A DNA stretch of 6,914 nucleotides from Rhizobacter sp. (GTDB lineage: Bacteria; Pseudomonadota; Gammaproteobacteria; Burkholderiales; Burkholderiaceae_C). The translations under genes were made by a program, and so were the position numbers. The stretch is taken from the NCBI GenBank assembly GCA_025351675.1, contig JANXVK010000225.1, positions 1-6,914 on the forward strand, read 5' to 3'. Positions 6,121 through 6,914 of the stretch are shown here, piece after piece; the first letter of the stretch is position 1, and each line of letters begins with the position of its first letter. The notes under the pieces were generated by a model that saw only the letters and a list, made by a program, of their open reading frames with translations, did no database searches and was not told where the DNA came from.

Positions 6121-6914
6121 ATGAGCGACCCCACCGTCTCCGCCACCTGCACCGCTGCGCTGGTGGCGCGCTTCCTCAAGGCGCGCGGCGTCGACCGCGT
6201 GTTCGGGCTGTGTGGCGGCCACATCATGCCGATCTGGATGCGGCTGGACGCCGAAGGCATCCGCATCATCGACGTGCGCGACGAGCGCGCCGCGGTCTAC
6301 ATGGCGCACGCCCATGCCGAACTCACCGGTGGCCTGGGCGTGGCGCTCGTCACCGCCGGCCCCGGCGTCACCAACGCGATGACCGGCATCGCGAACGCGC
6401 ACGTCGCCAAGGCGCCCGTGCTGGTGCTCTCGGGCACGCCGCCACAAGCGCAGGAGAATCGCGGCGCGCTGCAGGACATGGTGCACACCGACTTCGTGCG
6501 CCCGCTCACCCGCTACGCCCGCACCGTGCGCGTGCCCGACCTGGCTCTGCAGGAACTCGACGAAGCCGTGGCGCGCGCGCTCGGCCACGCCGGCGAGCCG
6601 GGCCCGGTCTACCTCGACTTCCCGGTCGATACGCTGCGCGCCGAGGTCTCGAGCGCGGTGCAGTTGCCCGAGCTGTTCGCGCCACGGCCGCGGCGCCAGA
6701 TGCTGCCCGACCCGGCCGCCATCGACGAAGCGGTAGATTTGCTGTGGTCGGCGCGCCGCCCGCTGTTCATCTCGGGCCGCGGCGCGCGCGCTGCTGGGGC
6801 GCCGCTGCAGCGCCTGCTGGAGCGCCTGAACGCGCTGTACCTGGACACCGGCGAGAGCCGCGGCTTGGTGCCCGAAGAGCACCCGTCGGTGGTGGCGGCG
6901 ATGCGCGGCTCGGT
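6121..6914 (+). CDS. Thiamine-diphosphate-dependent enzyme, acetolactate synthase-like (3' end outside window)
   Basis: The first 264 codons of a protein that in this family is normally about 530-600 residues. Residues 8-175 are the N-terminal pyrimidine-binding domain. E55 in VRDERAAVYMAHAHAELTG (52-70) is at the position of the catalytic glutamate that activates the cofactor. VTAGPGVTNAMTGIANAH (77-94) and LSGTPPQAQENRGALQDM (103-120, with Q118) are standard. From about residue 197 the central domain begins, with the glycine-rich RRPLFISGRGARAAG (212-226). The cofactor-binding C-terminal domain is not visible. Family members include acetolactate synthase, oxalyl-CoA decarboxylase, 2-hydroxyacyl-CoA lyase, benzoylformate decarboxylase and sulfoacetaldehyde acetyltransferase. 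An operon with TRAP uptake and a divergent acyl-CoA ligase favours a catabolic lyase or decarboxylase over branched-chain amino acid synthesis, and no small regulatory subunit gene is seen. The exact reaction is undetermined. The segment CGGH (31-34) departs from the common PGG. Confidence 0.88.
   Translation, partial: MSDPTVSATCTAALVARFLKARGVDRVFGLCGGHIMPIWMRLDAEGIRIIDVRDERAAVYMAHAHAELTGGLGVALVTAGPGVTNAMTGIANAHVAKAPVLVLSGTPPQAQENRGALQDMVHTDFVRPLTRYARTVRVPDLALQELDEAVARALGHAGEPGPVYLDFPVDTLRAEVSSAVQLPELFAPRPRRQMLPDPAAIDEAVDLLWSARRPLFISGRGARAAGAPLQRLLERLNALYLDTGESRGLVPEEHPSVVAAMRGS

Noticed and set aside
4881..6269. 462-codon minus-strand frame under dctQM and the ThDP gene
   Set aside because: His/Gln/Arg/Gly-rich composition typical of the reverse of a membrane protein gene. 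It crosses two well-supported genes.
6043..6882. 279-codon minus-strand frame opposite the ThDP gene
   Set aside because: The plus-strand frame has the ThDP glutamate, the GPG motif and the central-domain motif. The reverse frame has biased composition and no recognisable domain.

Overview
The window is GC-rich, and third codon positions in the large genes are strongly biased to G/C. Together with the gene content (a TRAP transporter with a fused membrane subunit, a FadR-type GntR regulator, an acyl-CoA ligase and an IS21-like end), this suggests a betaproteobacterium of the Burkholderiales. That placement is an inference; no rRNA or other phylogenetic marker is present.

Layout. (1) Bases 1-140 look like the istA-proximal end of an IS21-family insertion sequence running off the left edge on the minus strand: an apparent TG...CA terminus at 140, two spaced copies of a terminal repeat, and the first seven codons of a leftward ORF. 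(2) Bases 141-682 hold no intact gene, only short coding-like pieces on the minus strand, as expected for eroded sequence beside a mobile element. (3) Bases 683-2950 hold a leftward pair: an AMP-forming acyl-CoA ligase, then 27 bp downstream a GntR/FCD regulator. (4) Bases 2951-3164 are a divergent control region. (5) Bases 3165-6914 hold a rightward operon: a Tat-exported TRAP binding protein (DctP type), a fused DctQM permease, and the first 264 codons of a thiamine-diphosphate (ThDP) enzyme that leaves the window on the right.

How the genes may work together. The binding protein and permease would import an organic acid, the ligase would convert it (or a product) to a CoA thioester, and the ThDP enzyme would cleave or decarboxylate a 2-hydroxyacyl-CoA or 2-oxo acid. 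The regulator would sense the acid or an intermediate through its metal-binding FCD domain. The substrate cannot be read from the sequence.

The most striking feature is the divergent control region. It is a nearly exact mirror image of about 57 bp. Each half carries a -35-like TTGGAA, and a palindrome built on TCTGAATTCAGA fills the 17-bp spacer before the -10 position. A related inverted repeat (12 of 14 bases shared across GGAACTC.G.ATTC) sits immediately before gntR. This suggests one regulator controls both arms and its own translation or transcription.
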